Source of the DNA: Amborella trichopoda
Lineage: Eukaryota > Streptophyta > Magnoliopsida > Amborellales > Amborellaceae
Assembly: GCF_000471905.2 (NCBI RefSeq)
Contig: NW_006500357.1
Span: 1 to 64,000, forward strand
DNA length: 64,000 bases
Reading direction: 5' to 3'
Shown here one piece after another: positions 46,401-57,698 of the stretch (position 1 is its first letter; the number at the start of each line of letters is the position of its first letter). Under the pieces are notes generated by a model. It had not been told where the DNA came from, did not search any database, and saw nothing but the letters and a program-made list of their open reading frames with translations. A program made the position numbers and the translations under genes.

Positions 46401-46640
46401 GCTCAACTCAACGTGTGTGATTTGCATGAAAATCGTGCCAGTTTTTGGCACACAATTGTGGGGGCTTTTGTGCAATTGTACACCGTACTATTCCCCCTCG
46501 TTTCCCCAAAAATGCACTCAAAAAGTTCCACTAAATTGCCCTGCATACGGAGTTTTGTGCACGCTCGCATCGCGAGCTCTCAACTCAATGCGTGTGATTC
46601 GCTCGAAGCTGTGCCGGTTTTTGGTGCGCAATGGTGGCGG
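43500..46640. repeat. Satellite array, about 177-bp monomer, some 17 copies
   Basis: Head-to-tail monomers share, in order: GCGCAATTGTGGCGGCTTTT, GCACAATTGTGCACCGTACT, ATTTCCCCCACGTTCCCC, AAAAATGC-C-CAAAAAGTG, CCACTAAATTGCCCTCCGTA, CGGAGTTTCGTGCACGCGC, CTCAACTCAACGCGTGCGAT and TCGCATGAAAACCGTGCCGG. The word CCACTAAATT recurs at spacings of about 156-191 bases, most near 177; the copy near 44650 is shortened. Each monomer holds the dyad GCACAATTGTGC. Many short ORFs on both strands arise from this periodicity and are not genes. It ends at 46640. Confidence 0.93.
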
Positions 46641-47799
46641 CTCTAAATAATTTCCAAATAAGAAGAATTTCAAAATAATTTCTACATGCAACATTTAGCC
46701 CACTAAAATATCTTTCAAATGGATTTGGTTTTACAGGAGATAGGCTTCATTTAGTTAGTAAAAACTAGTGACCACAGCAGGGTTAATGCAAAATCCAGGA
46801 AAATAGTCAAACAGTGACCTACATGTGTATTTTAAAACATAACTTCATTTTTTTATAAAAAATCTTAACAGTAGGTAAACACAAAGATTATACTAGACTC
46901 GTATATCTTTCTAAAGGTAGTGATTTGAAGCCAATTGGACCTCGTTTGATAGGTCAAAAGTGAATTGCAAAAATATGAAAGCTTCCTGGAAATTCACAGC
47001 ACGGACACATTACCACATAATACAATACCCAAATGGCCTTTACAAGTGCAAATTATTAACATAAACCTCCCATTTTCAAATAGATACTTAAGAATTCCAA
47101 ATCACAGATTTTTCATGAAGAACAAAGCAATCCTATGCTCATTGTAATCATGCAAAAACAAGTTATATTGCTGGAAATTAACAGTGGCAGGAACCTCCAT
47201 CACTTATACAACTATTCATCTCCTTTTGCATGCTAGTTCATGATTAACTTACATTTAGGGAAGTACAAGGCAGTAATCCACTTACCTAGGGTGTAATGTG
47301 CCTCCAAAACCCCCTTCCACTGTCCTAACAGTGAACTAAAGGGGTTTCTTCTAAGCTCTCCAAATGCCTTAGAGAGAGAGAGAGACGAATGGAGGGGTGA
47401 GAGATGAGGACGTGAGAATGAAAGGGAGAGAAGAGAGAGATGAGGGCGGGGGGGGTTTAAAAGGTAGGGAGAGGATGAGAGGAGAGGTGGCAACAAGCCA
47501 CCTCCAAGTGGCACGTATAAGGGTGATGTGTCCACAAGGGATGACACATAGAAAGGGAAAGGAAAAAGGGGAAAAAAGAAAAGAGGTAGTCCTTCAAAGA
47601 CCACCCTATATCACCCATCCTGGTGGTCTAAATTTATTGTATCCCTATACTCGCAATGGCACCTCCCTCTCACCGCCGCGTGCTACCACCGTCGGGAATG
47701 TTTTGGCCCTTATACTGTCGCACGCTCTATCGTGGCGCACCTTCTCTCTTTCGTGAGCACTATCGCCGCGCAACCCTCACACCGGAAAAAGTGTGGGTC
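46641..47799. other. Unassigned region between satellite and third LTR
   Basis: AT-rich to about 47230, then a purine-rich tract (GAGAGAGA and GGAGAGA near 47370-47490). I recognise no gene. Part of 47600-47800 may be the degenerate end of the third LTR. Confidence 0.4.
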
Positions 47800-49983
47800 C
47801 TTACATACCTCCCTTGATTAGCTATTTCTTCACCTATTTGCAAATATATATCACTGCTTAATTTGGAAGACAAAGGGAGCCAAGGGACCCGCCCTTGTCT
47901 TGGGATAAATGTGCATAGGGTGCATGTCATGAGTGGGATATCAGAAACAACAAAGAGAAAGAAAAATGTGAAAATACTCCCAGACGGCGATTTTCCCTTT
48001 TGCCAAAGAAAGGAGATCTTTCATAGACAACGAGAGGGATCACCGTCTCGCGCCAGGTGCTCGGGCATCAACTACTCGTACCGCCGTCTCGCAACCACTG
48101 GACAATAACGGGGCTCGACGGGCGAAAATAGGAAGCACCCCTGTCTCTCGACATTACTACCGCCATGTACACGTGAAGTGTGGTAGAAAGGAAAGAGTAG
48201 GAGTACTCGATCAGTGCTACCCACGTCCCTCCTGCCTCCATTGCTTCGATTGTGAGTGATAGGAGAGATGGGGAGAGAAGAGAAGATACAAAGAGGAAAG
48301 AAAAGAGGCATGTACGACACTGCCACTGCCGTGCATGTCCTCTGAGAAAACTTCAACAGAAAAGAGAGTAAAGCTCGCCCAGATGAAAAAAAAAAAGGAG
48401 AAAAAGAGAATGGATTACGTTCGTCAAAAAACACCTTACCAAAGCTCTCACTCTTCACTCACCTTCTCAAGCACACTCAGATAAAGGAGAAAAGATAAAC
48501 TCTTTTATTAAAAGAAAATGTTGATACTAGCTCTCTGTTACTCTCTGTGCTTCCTTGTATATGATCGAGTGTCTTTCTCTCTATCTCTATCTATGCTATC
48601 TCATGAGAGATTACATGCTTATATAGACTTCCTCAACCGTGTGAGGGATTACTCTAAGACTTGACCAAAACGAGTAGAATAAACCTAATTCTTGGCCCAA
48701 AAAGACATGATAAGTGTAGATTACCCAACTTTGGGATAATTACATGATTTTCCAAATTAAAGAAAAATAGAAAATCAGAGTGAAAAGTGATCGTTTTGCC
48801 CCTGCCTGACAATTGGAGAATTTTAAAACTGCCCCTGCTGAACCTTGGGACGTTCTTCGATCTTCCTCGAACGATCCATGGATGATCCGGCTGCTGAATG
48901 AATGAAGGATGACTGCCATTGCGTAGGGCTTGATGTCACGATCATTTTGATAACAAACTTGAACCATGAATCACACTTAATCAGTATAACCATGAACTTG
49001 AAAATTTAAGTAAAACTTGAAAACTTGTGATCGACTGTGCATCTTCATCTTCAGATTTTTCTATGACTTCTTCCCTGAACTGCACTGAACATCTCACCAT
49101 GATCACGCTGCAACAAACGGGACTCGATTTGGTGCTCGAATGAGGATTTGGCAACTTCAAACTTTTGGCCAGAATTAGGAATTCCGGTGCTGGAATTAAG
49201 AATTTCATTGCCGGAATCAGCAGCACCTTCGACGGGTCCTTGGGAGAAATCCGACCATTCATCTCGCATGGCATTCAGACTGGTAATAACCACAGTCCTT
49301 ACACATGCGAGGGGATTGGTCTCACATTGATCGAGCTCTCGGGCACTGTGATTTGGCTGCTTGAGTGACCGGAGGTTTTGCTGGAAAACTGCAGGGTTCA
49401 ACTTCGAATCATGAACTTCTCTCTAGCTTTTCGACCTGCTTGGGCAACACCATGGCCACATATCAAAATGTTCCTCTCGACGAGACGAACATGCTCCAAC
49501 CAGTTTGAGCGCGATCCGACCTCGGATGAGGGAGATATGGGGATCTCAAGTCATTGTTTATGACTTGTGTTTTAATGGAGCTTGGTTGCAGGGTGGCCTT
49601 ATGGGAATAGTGCGCGGCCTCATCTACTTCAGTGTTCTGCCCATAACTTCTTTCTGGAGTGTCGGTTTGAGCTGAAATTTGACCCCTAGGGGTTTTCGTC
49701 CGCGTCGGATCAGATGGCGGTAATCCCATAGTTATTTGACGCTCTGAAAGTATAGTTTCAGTTATAGGGGTCTGTTTTAGGGTGTCAGAGGTTGATTCTG
49801 CCGAAACAGTTTCTTCGTCTGCCTTAGACATGCCGAGATACGACGAAACTTCGCAAGAGGCTTTATGGTGTCCTGACGAAGATCTTAACTCATCCTAGAG
49901 CCTCCAAGGACTGTCAAAACTATCCCTTGATAATCAGGCTTTGTTGACTTTTCTATCGGGGTGCTGCAAAATATGTTCAAACA
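47800..49983 (-). mobile_element. Third, diverged copy of the long LTR
   Basis: The order of landmarks matches the two long LTRs: CCTCCCTTGA near 47815, the AAATTTGGAAGACAAGGG-like block, a purine tract near 48380, TATA (minus, TATATAA, 48619-48625), GATGATCCGG-, GGGCTTGATGTCACGATC, TCGACGAGACGAACATG and the terminal TGTTTGAACATATTTT (minus) at 49983. The U3 is about 1.36 kb, close to the others. It is clearly older or from another subfamily. The left boundary is unclear and no internal region follows, so it may be solo. Confidence 0.75.
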
Positions 49984-50035
49984 GTGAATTATATAGCTCA
50001 AAAGATATAAAAACATTGAAGAACAAGGCAAAAAG

Positions 50036-50470
50036 TTGGTTTACAATCAATATTTGAGATTTATTTTTTCATATTTTAGACAGCTTCCTTACGGTCTAAT
50101 AGGAATTGGGATTAGGGATGGAAGTATTATGTTAAACAAGATAAAAAGGACTACACAAACTAATGTGCAATTTTTGTGGACTTTTTTGAATCCCGAGATA
50201 AATAAATTTAAGAAACATCTTGTCAGTATTAGAGGAAATATTGCCCCATGTGAAAAGTTCCCGATCTTGTAAAGAACCAGAATTTTGACTACATGGAAAG
50301 CTAAAATAAAAGATTAATAGAGGAGAAGGATATAGAAGAAATCCAGAATGAAGGGCTGGCATTAATATTTTGTATGATGAAAACAGTGATGAGGATGATG
50401 AAATGCGAGAGGAGGTGGGCTAGGTGGCAGTATCTCAGAGTTCTAAGTGGCCTTGAATAAAAGGGCCCTT

Positions 50471-50503
<33 letters not shown>

Positions 50504-52356
50504 TTTTTTATTTTTTATTTACGCCTAACCTGAAGACTGCAGTTGAGAAAGTGAAAGGGTAAGGGGAAGAAGCGACACTAGAAAAGAGATATAAGAAGGA
50601 AAATTGAGGCTGAGTAATTTAGTATATTGTACGTTGGTTTTATCATGCTGGCATTTCTTTTAATAATGCTCGTTTAAGTGGCTTCCATACAATGTTGACG
50701 CAATTGGCCAATTTGGACCAGGGTTGAATGGCCCAACTTCTTATGAGATTTCAAAGCCACTATTGAAAAAGAGGTAGAACACATTAAGGATGGGTGGCTC
50801 ACTTTGGGGTTTATATGAGGATGGGTGGGCTTAGTTCAGGGTTTCCATAATGACCGATGCATGCCCTTTGATTATTATTTTTTTACACCTAACCCGAAGA
50901 CTGCGGTTGAGAAAGTGCAAGGGTAAGGGGAAGAAGCGACACTAGAAAAGAGATATAAGAAGGAAAATTGAGGTCAGGTAATTTGGTATATTGCTAGTTC
51001 ATTTTATCATGCTGACATTTCTTTTAGTAATGCTCGTTTAAGTGGCTTCTATACGATGTTGACGCAATTGGCCAATTTGGGCCAGGGTTGAATGGCCCAA
51101 CCCCTTACAAGTTTTCAGAGCCACTATTGAAGAAAGAGGTAGAACACACTAAGGATGGGTGGCTCACTTTGGGGTTTACATGAAGATGAGTTTCCATAAT
51201 GACTGCTGCATGAAGTGATACGAGGGGGAATATCATGAACTATTGGTGAATTGTCCCTTTACCATAGTCCTTTGACTTCCATTGATGCTTTTGCAGAGGT
51301 TCATATGCGTATTATATATTATCTTTAATTGATAAGGGCATTGAGGAGGTTGGGGAGGAGCATATAATTCATTGACGACTTGTCTAATATTAAAGGGACA
51401 CTTTCGAAGGCTAAGGAGGTCAAAAAGTTCATATCCAGCCACACTATTACCCTTAACATTATATACAAGTTTACCAAAAAGGAGTTTCTAGTGAGGCTTG
51501 TGGTCATCAGTTTGCTACTACTTACCTAAGTGGCTGAGTCTTAAGAGCATATATAGCAAGAGGATCCCATTGAGATCTATGTTCACTTCATAGGATTGGA
51601 ATGGTTTGGGATGAAGCACTCACTAGCAATTTTTCTACCCTTGGTCGAGGTCGTGCTCTGAAGTGATGATGACATGCCTTCTATGGGCCTTAAAATGATC
51701 CACTAGAAGGAACTAAGGAGGAGATGGCAGAGAATTTGGGCAATATAATGAGGCCAAGTATGGCCCAATTTGGGATATTGTAAATGAAAGTGGGATAGGC
51801 AGCTTTATAGATCATTTGCATGTAGTTGGATACTATTTGAACCAAAGTTCTTTTATACTTACCTAGATATAGGGAGAAAATAGACAATCATGGATGGATT
51901 TAATGAACTCATTTTGTATAAGTCGTTCGCAGTGAGACGAAGGACAAATCAGATCCAAGTAATATATGAATTAATTATGACAATGTTAAATTAATTATGG
52001 AAATTGCACCCAAATTGCAGCCAGCATGAGAGTGGTGCTCCAAACATGTAGAAGATTGCTATTTGGGTTTGAGTTTAATAACTAGCTCTTCCGGTTATGA
52101 TAGGAATTGGAGCTTGTTTGAGATGTCATTTTTAGTTCTTTTTTTGTTTAGTTCTTTTCTTGTTTAGTTGTTTCTTAAAAAAGTTAGTTAGAATACACAT
52201 AAATGCAAAAAATACGAAATTAACACAAATATTTGCATATATGTGCTTTTGAACAACACAATAATACGATTTTCTAAAACTTTTCACCTCAGGGCACCCT
52301 CCGAATGCCTAGTCTCCAGGCGTCGGGCCGTACACCTAGCGTTTTATGAAACATTG
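50036..52356 (+). pseudogene. hAT transposase (BED / DUF659), decayed full-span copy
   Basis: In order on the plus strand: a BED zinc-finger remnant (CNFCG near 50165, then KFKKHLVSIRGNIAPC at about 50205-50256), a DUF659 segment (NARLSGFHTMLTQLANL and PLLKKEVEHIKDGW, present twice), ELLVNCPFTIVL near 51235, DLSNIKGTLSKAKEVKKFIS, and the C-terminal dimerisation motif SSSGYDRNWSLFE at about 52084-52122. A terminal sequence ATGAAACATTG closes at 52356. Every segment has stops or shifts. The left terminus is not visible and may have been lost at the neighbouring LTR. In living elements the protein cuts and pastes DNA, giving 8-bp target duplications. Confidence 0.8.
50467..51213. repeat. Tandem duplication (about 400 and 345 bp) inside the hAT pseudogene
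   Basis: CCCTTTGATT at 50467 and 50868 begin two successive copies that share CCTAAC-CGAAGACTGC-GTTG, GACACTAGAAAAGAGATATA and ATGTTGACGCAATTGGCCAA. The first copy carries an expanded ATTT tract (50470-50520). The second has a 40-base deletion near 51190. Confidence 0.88.
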
Positions 52357-52369
52357 ATTGGGGATCAGG

Positions 52370-52697
52370 ATGTTGAGATGTAGGAGTGGCACGAGAAGGT
52401 AAGATAAAATTCATAAATAATACATTTGAGGGGGCTTAAGGTTAGCTCCATTAGGCAAGAAAATGAGAGAAAGTAGATATAGCTGGTCTAGGCATGTGCA
52501 ATGTTGACCTAGAACAACACCGATTAGGAAGGTTGATTTATTTTAGGTGAAAGACTCTAGGCAAGGGGAGGCCCCAAAGGATATAGATGGAAGTAGCGGG
52601 AAAAAATATGTTGACTTATGATCTGACTGAGCGTATGGCCTTTGATAGCAGGTCCCAAATAGTTGGGATATGGCATAGATGATGATGATAACGAGAG
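52370..52697 (+). mobile_element. RTE-type LINE 3' end
   Basis: Plus-strand frames contain AGLGMCNVDLE-, GKGRPQ and MLTYDLTERMAFD-like words, the usual end of plant RTE reverse transcriptases (HV--RP ... GRGRP ... D...L). TCCCAAATAGTTGGGATATG follows, then a short GATGATGATGAT tail at 52678-52690. The copy is truncated at the 5' end and lies 14 bases after the hAT terminus. Confidence 0.7.
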
Positions 52698-53130
52698 AAT
52701 TACATAGACTCCCCACCTTGCATTTTCTACACATAGATACCCCCGGTACGTTTTTATCCACACCATAAACCTTTTTTTTTTTGTCATTTTGGATGAAAAT
52801 ACCTACTTAGTCAAATACATAAAATTTCAAGTTTAAGGCCAATTCATCCTTGGGGAAAGTTCTTGGAGCTGAGGTCAGTCAGGTCCTCCAAGGGTTGAAC
52901 CCGCCTTAAACTTAAATTATTTTTATTTTTAATTTTTAATCTTTAATTTTTTTATTTTCTGTGTTTGACTGATAGGGGTATTTTCATCCAAAATTACCTA
53001 ACAACTTCACATTGGGCGGTCAATGCAAAAAGAGAATAGTAACAAGTTCTATTATTTGAATAAAAAAATACAAGGGATTTATGTATGGGAAGTTTGTGGA
53101 AGGGTGATCCATGTAATTTTCTCTTAATAC
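52690..53130. repeat. Fold-back element (imperfect inverted repeats)
   Basis: CATTTTGGATGAAAATACC at 52785-52803 is repeated in reverse complement at about 52978-52998 (GGTATTTTCATCCAAAAT). Outer arms (AGAGAATTACATAGA near 52694 and TCCATGTAATTTTCTC near 53109) match more weakly. It could be a MULE-type MITE. I see no clean target-site duplication. Confidence 0.5.
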
Positions 53131-53158
53131 GATGGGTGGGGTGCCCGCTCAAACTCCT

Positions 53159-53337
53159 CACTTGGTATGCAATTTAATGTGTGCATTTCTTAAGTGTAAT
53201 TTCATACAGATCTGCCTTAATGATGGGTTAGTTTATCATCATATCGTACACTTGGTATGCAATTTAATGTGTGTATTTCTTAAACTGTAACTTCATATAG
53301 ATCTGCCTTCATGATGCATTAGTTTATCATCATATTC
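53159..53337. repeat. 88-bp tandem duplication
   Basis: CACTTGGTATGCAATTTAAT, GTGTGCATTTCTTAA, CAGATCTGCCTT and GATG--TTAGTTTATCATCAT occur twice head to tail, from 53159 and from 53248, with a few differences. Confidence 0.88.
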
Positions 53338-53396
53338 TAATGTATGCCATGCTCTGGTGTGATTCAGTTCCATTTAGAGGATGACAGTGTCTTATC

Positions 53397-53560
53397 TTCC
53401 ATCATCATCATTTGAGCCATATCCCAACTACTTGGGGTCGCCTTCATAAAAAGATATGGCAACGATTTACGCTGGCTTCCCTACCTAACATAATCCTCCT
53501 CTTTTAACCGGTCTTGGGATCGGCATGACCGGCTTGCCTGGCCATGGTGGAATTATCCTA
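53397..53560 (-). mobile_element. RTE-type LINE 3' end, minus strand
   Basis: On the minus strand GCGACCCCAAGTAGTTGGGA then TATGGCTCAAATGATGATGA TGG is the standard plant RTE 3' terminus with a GAT-repeat tail. Little coding sequence remains. Confidence 0.65.
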
Positions 53561-54711
53561 CAGGGCCTTATCTATATCGAATACAATGTGCCGAATAAAT
53601 GTACAATGTCACCTTCTTATTAATATAGTAACCATCCATTTTGAAATCATATTACAAAAGGACTTCCATTCAATAAAAAGGGATTACCACTGTCTTTGAA
53701 GATCTAAATTTTCCAGACGTTGCTTTATTTTTTTCTTGTTATCTTGGGTTTTTCCTGCTCATTTACAATTTCAGTTTCTTAATTGTGATAGTCTATATCC
53801 TTGCACAGCAGAAAAGGAATAGTGAGAGTTTGTGGTAGTGTAAGGTCAAATTTCAGTTTGCTCATACTGCACAAAATTTATTTGGGTTCTAGGTCCATTA
53901 TGTGGGAGTAAAAATAAAATTCCAATTGTTGCTCACTTATCACTTTATTCTTTTCTTCTTTTTATTTCACCTTTAACCTGTTTTAACCTGGACCCTGTTT
54001 TTTGTGTTTGCCATCTATTGATACATATTGATACTGTGACCTGCATCAACATTTCTTGACTGCCCTTTGAAACACTATCCATTTCTTAAATACGTGTTCA
54101 TGTTTTAAACGTTACAACCTTGGTTCCATCCTAAAGTCCTATTGATATTTTTGACATTAAAGGTCCTTGGCATTTCTTTGAAATTGCTAAACATCTTTTA
54201 AGTCTGTAACTTTTCATGGAAAGTAGGAAGAGATGTTGTTTATACTTCCTATATATGTCAAACTTTCTGTTGGAACTTGGAAAAATTAACTAGTGTTCCC
54301 ATCTTTTTTTGAACTTTATTGGATTTTTACTCCACAAAAACTTTAATTTATTGATCTATTTTCCCAATTGGCCATATTGGCTGCCTTGTGGGACACCTGA
54401 ACAGGTGTTTTGCTGCTGCTTTATCTTTTTCAATAGATCACTATTTCTTTAGATCCGGAAGGTTCATTATTTCAATTTAGATAAGGAATATTGTTTTCAG
54501 TAGATCACTTTGGAGTACAATGCAAGTCTTTACGCATTTTATGCACCATTTGTCCTCTTTCTGATTTGTATTTTGTAAAGTACGTCTCCTCATTTGATTC
54601 GTAAATTTTGGAGTTGAGCTCTGAACATTATGTCCTAGACTAAGAGTTCCAAATCAGTAGGCTGCTAGGTACTTCTTATGTGTACTTTTTGTGACAATGC
54701 TCAGAAATACC
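53561..54711. other. AT-rich region without recognised features
   Basis: No ORF, RNA gene or repeat was recognised. I looked for the 5' exons of RPB8 here and did not find them. Confidence 0.4.
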
Positions 54712-54808
54712 CTTTTGAAGAGCCTCTTGGTACTTCTCAAAAAACCTTTTTGAAGAGTCGCTTGGTACTTCTCAAAACACCTTTTCGAAGAGTCGCTTAG
54801 TTGTCAAA
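54712..54808. repeat. 40-bp tandem repeat, about 2.5 copies
   Basis: Units read CTTTTTGAAGAGTCGCTTGG then TACTTCTCAAAACAC. The last copy diverges after GAGTCGCTTAG. Confidence 0.85.
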
Positions 54809-54842
54809 CTTTTTTATTTCTTATTGGGGGAAAGATGTCTAC

Positions 54843-55330
54843 TCATTTAATATCTCCAGTCAAGGGTGGTATATTTTTACTCAAACAAACAGTTAAAGTT
54901 GTCCTTGATTTTCTCAAGGATAAACACTTGCCCACAGTCGTATGATTATTTTCCTTTTTTAAATACAAAAATTGCACACATTTTTCTTTGATTTTCTCAA
55001 GAGTATTTTTTATGTATGCTTCTTTTTGTATCTTTTTTACAAAAATTGCATCTAACACAATTTTTGCCATTTGGATTCGGGTTGTATCCATATTTCCAAC
55101 CCGGATCTCCACTCCGACTAGCACTTAAAGAAGACATCTCAAAATGAAATAAGCAAATAAAAAAAATGCACTTACTTTGGTTGCTCGAACTCCAAATTTT
55201 GTGAAATACTTCGATGATTCGATCCAATGAAATATAGTTTTTTGGAGGTTTCTTTCTCTCTAAAAGGGTTTCTTGTGGGTTTAGGTTTCAAATTGACCTA
55301 AAACCCATCTTTCTAAAGTTTTATATCTTG
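54843..55330 (-). pseudogene. hAT element 5' part, minus-strand arm of an inverted duplication
   Basis: The ATG at about 55134 (minus) opens MSSLSASRSGDPGWKYGYNP, then NCVRCNFCKKDT, the N-terminal part of a BED-type zinc finger. Sequence upstream of this ATG to 55330 is the 5' leader and is mirrored on the plus strand at 55455-55640. The frame stops after the finger's Cys pair. This arm keeps an open finger frame that is broken in the plus arm. Confidence 0.75.
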
Positions 55331-55454
55331 ATAAAAACAAAAAACAAAAAAAAATCTTTTTCGTCTCTAGGAGGAGCACAGCGCCCTGGCAGCCTAGGGC
55401 CTGCGGCCCGCCTAGCGGGGAAAGAGATTTTTTTTTTTTTTTTTCTCGTGTTTT

Positions 55455-57028
55455 TCAAGATATAAAACTTTAGAACGATGGGTTTTAGGTTCATTTGAAA
55501 TATAAACCACAAGAAACCCTTTTACAGATAAAGAAACCTCCAAAAAACTATATTTCATTGGATTGAATCATCGAAGTGTTTCGTAAAAATTGGAGTTCGA
55601 GCAACCAAAGTAAGTGCATTTTTTAGATTGCTTGTTTCATTTTGAGATGTCTTCTTTAGGAGCTAGTTGGAGTAGAGATCTGGGTTGAAAGTATGGATAC
55701 AACCTGAATTCAAATGATGAAAATTACATTAGATGTAATTTTTGTGAAAACGATACAAAATGAGGAATAAACCGGTTTAAGAAACATCTTGCTGGTATTA
55801 AAGGAGATGTTGCTCCTTGTAAAATTGTTCCTGAAGCTATCAGAGATGAGCAATTATAAGTTATGTAAAACAAAAACAAGAACAAAATCATTGTCATAGA
55901 TCTATTTCTCCTACTCCTAAAAAAAGTGATCCGGGTTGGCAGTATGGGTACAACCCAAAACCAAATAATAAAAATTGTATAAGGTGTAATTTTTGTAAAA
56001 AAGATACCAATGGGGGTATTAGCTGATTTAAAAAACACCTTGCTGGTGTTAGAGGTAATGTTGCTTCTTGTACAAAGGTTTTTGAAGCAGCTCGGGATGA
56101 GATTAGACATCTTCTGAAATTTGAAGAACCAGAAAAAGATGAAAATAAGCCTTGTTCTATGGAAGTATCTTTGTCAGGTTCTAGACGGAGTGGTGATCCG
56201 AGTTGGAAGTATGGTTATAACCCTAATCCAAGTGATAAAAATTGTATTAAATGTAATTATTGTGGAAGGATACTAATGGGGGCATTTATCGGTTTAAAAA
56301 ACACCGTGCCGGTATTAAAGGGGATGTTGCCCCGTGTAAAAATATTCCTGAGGCTACCAAGGAGGAAATTATATAATATTTAAGTTCAAAGAAGCACAGA
56401 TAAAAGGGTAGAGCAGCTAAGACTCCTAGGGCCTCATCTGTATAGACTAGTAAGAGGAAGGTAGAAGAAAAGGAGGAGGAAGAGGTAGATTCAGAAGAAA
56501 CAGAGGAGGACGAGCGATATATTGAAGAGGGAGATGACTCTGATGATCATGGCCTCAACTTTGATGCATACGATGAGGCTTGCCCTACTGATATTCGTTC
56601 TGATGATGATAATGACGATGACGATTGAAGACTCTTGCCTCTTGGTGCTGACTGCTGTGTGTTGAGTGTTGATTATGTTGACTGTTGTGTTAAGTGATGA
56701 GTGTTAACTTTTGTTATATTATATGTTTTCAGAGTTTTTGTATATTTCTGTTGTGTTGAGTGTTGACTTTTATATCGTACCTATACTTGTATGGTTTTAC
56801 AGTCTATTGTTTTAACAATATGGATTATCAAAATTCTCTTCTTAACGTGTATCTTTTTTTTCTTTTTTTTCAACTTAGAATATAGTATATTGGTAATTTG
56901 GTATGGTTTTACTTTTTACTTTTTTTTTCTATGTTCAACTAGGCAGCCGCCCAGGTTCTGGGCCCCCACCTAGGCATTAGGCGGCCTAACCCCCAAGCTG
57001 CCTAGGACCCACCTAGCGCTTTTTGATA
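55455..57028 (+). mobile_element. hAT derivative with three BED fingers and an acidic tail, no catalytic core
   Basis: After a leader and ATG (about 55649) come three finger repeats on the plus strand. Finger 1 has CNFCEN near 55737 and RFKKHLAGIKGDVAPC near 55772-55820. Finger 2 has DPGWQYGYNP near 55930, CNFCKKDT near 55985 and KKHLAGVRGNVASC near 56030. Finger 3 (from 56159) has DPSWKYGYNPNPSDKNC and CNYCG. Then a basic segment and an acidic tail rich in Glu and Asp (56460-56627) end at a TGA. None of the DUF659 or dimerisation blocks is present. Frameshifts and stops lie between fingers. GCCTAGG-rich subterminal sequence at 56940-57020 closes the element. Confidence 0.72.
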
Positions 57029-57260
57029 CAATAGATTGTTAACATTTTCTTCAAAAGAATATATTGATCAATGAGAAAGCACCGTGAAGAGAGGACTCTA
57101 TGTTAAATGCTAGCAAGGCTAAAGCAAGAACAACAAAATAAAATTAGGCAAAAAAATAAAAAATCCAAGTTGTGCACTTCAAGTCATTGTTCGTCAGTGC
57201 ATGATGCTCTTGTAATGCCAATCCCTTTGGGCCACATTGTAGTTGGTTCTATAGTAGGTT

Positions 57261-57698
57261 CAGTGATTCAAAAAGTGGACCCCCTAGGCAGTCGCCTAGG
57301 CAGTTCAGAAGGCCTGGAGGCATTGCCCAGGCCTAGGTGGCCAATCTGGGTGGTCTGTACCACCTAGGCGGCAGCCCAGCTCCCAACCCAGGGCCGGCGC
57401 CCCGCCTAGGCGGTATGGAACCTGCCTAAGCAGCCGCCTCGCCCTGCCCAAAAGCGACATTTTTTTTTTGTTCAAAGTTGACAAAAATTGATCAAATATC
57501 TCCCATTGATATTAGATTTAATTTTTGATGTTTTATAAATCTATTGGGTTTTTTTTAGAAGATTTTGAGTCCTTAGAAGCATCTTTGACTGGGCATCCTT
57601 TTTGGATTCGACTAGGCTGCCCAGGTTCTAGGCACCCACTTGAGCACACGCCTAAACACTGGGCGGCCTGGACCCGCCTAGCGCTTTTTTAAACTATG
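57261..57698. mobile_element. Non-autonomous hAT element, 438 bp, with 8-bp TSD
   Basis: The element begins CAGTGATTCAAAAAGTGG and ends CGCTTTTTTAAACTATG, imperfect terminal inverted repeats. AGTAGGTT flanks it on both sides (57253-57260 and 57699-57706), a perfect 8-bp target-site duplication. CCTAGGCGG-type palindromic motifs crowd both subterminal regions. No coding capacity. Confidence 0.85.

Noticed and set aside
43500..46640. Many overlapping ORFs of 60-240 codons on both strands and a CRISPR-like look of regular repeats
   Set aside because: The ORFs follow the satellite period, share the same peptides in several frames and lack any domain. Monomers are contiguous without unique spacers, and the window is plant DNA.
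47233..47604. Ser/Pro/Leu-rich ORF on the minus strand
   Set aside because: Translation of a purine-rich low-complexity tract.
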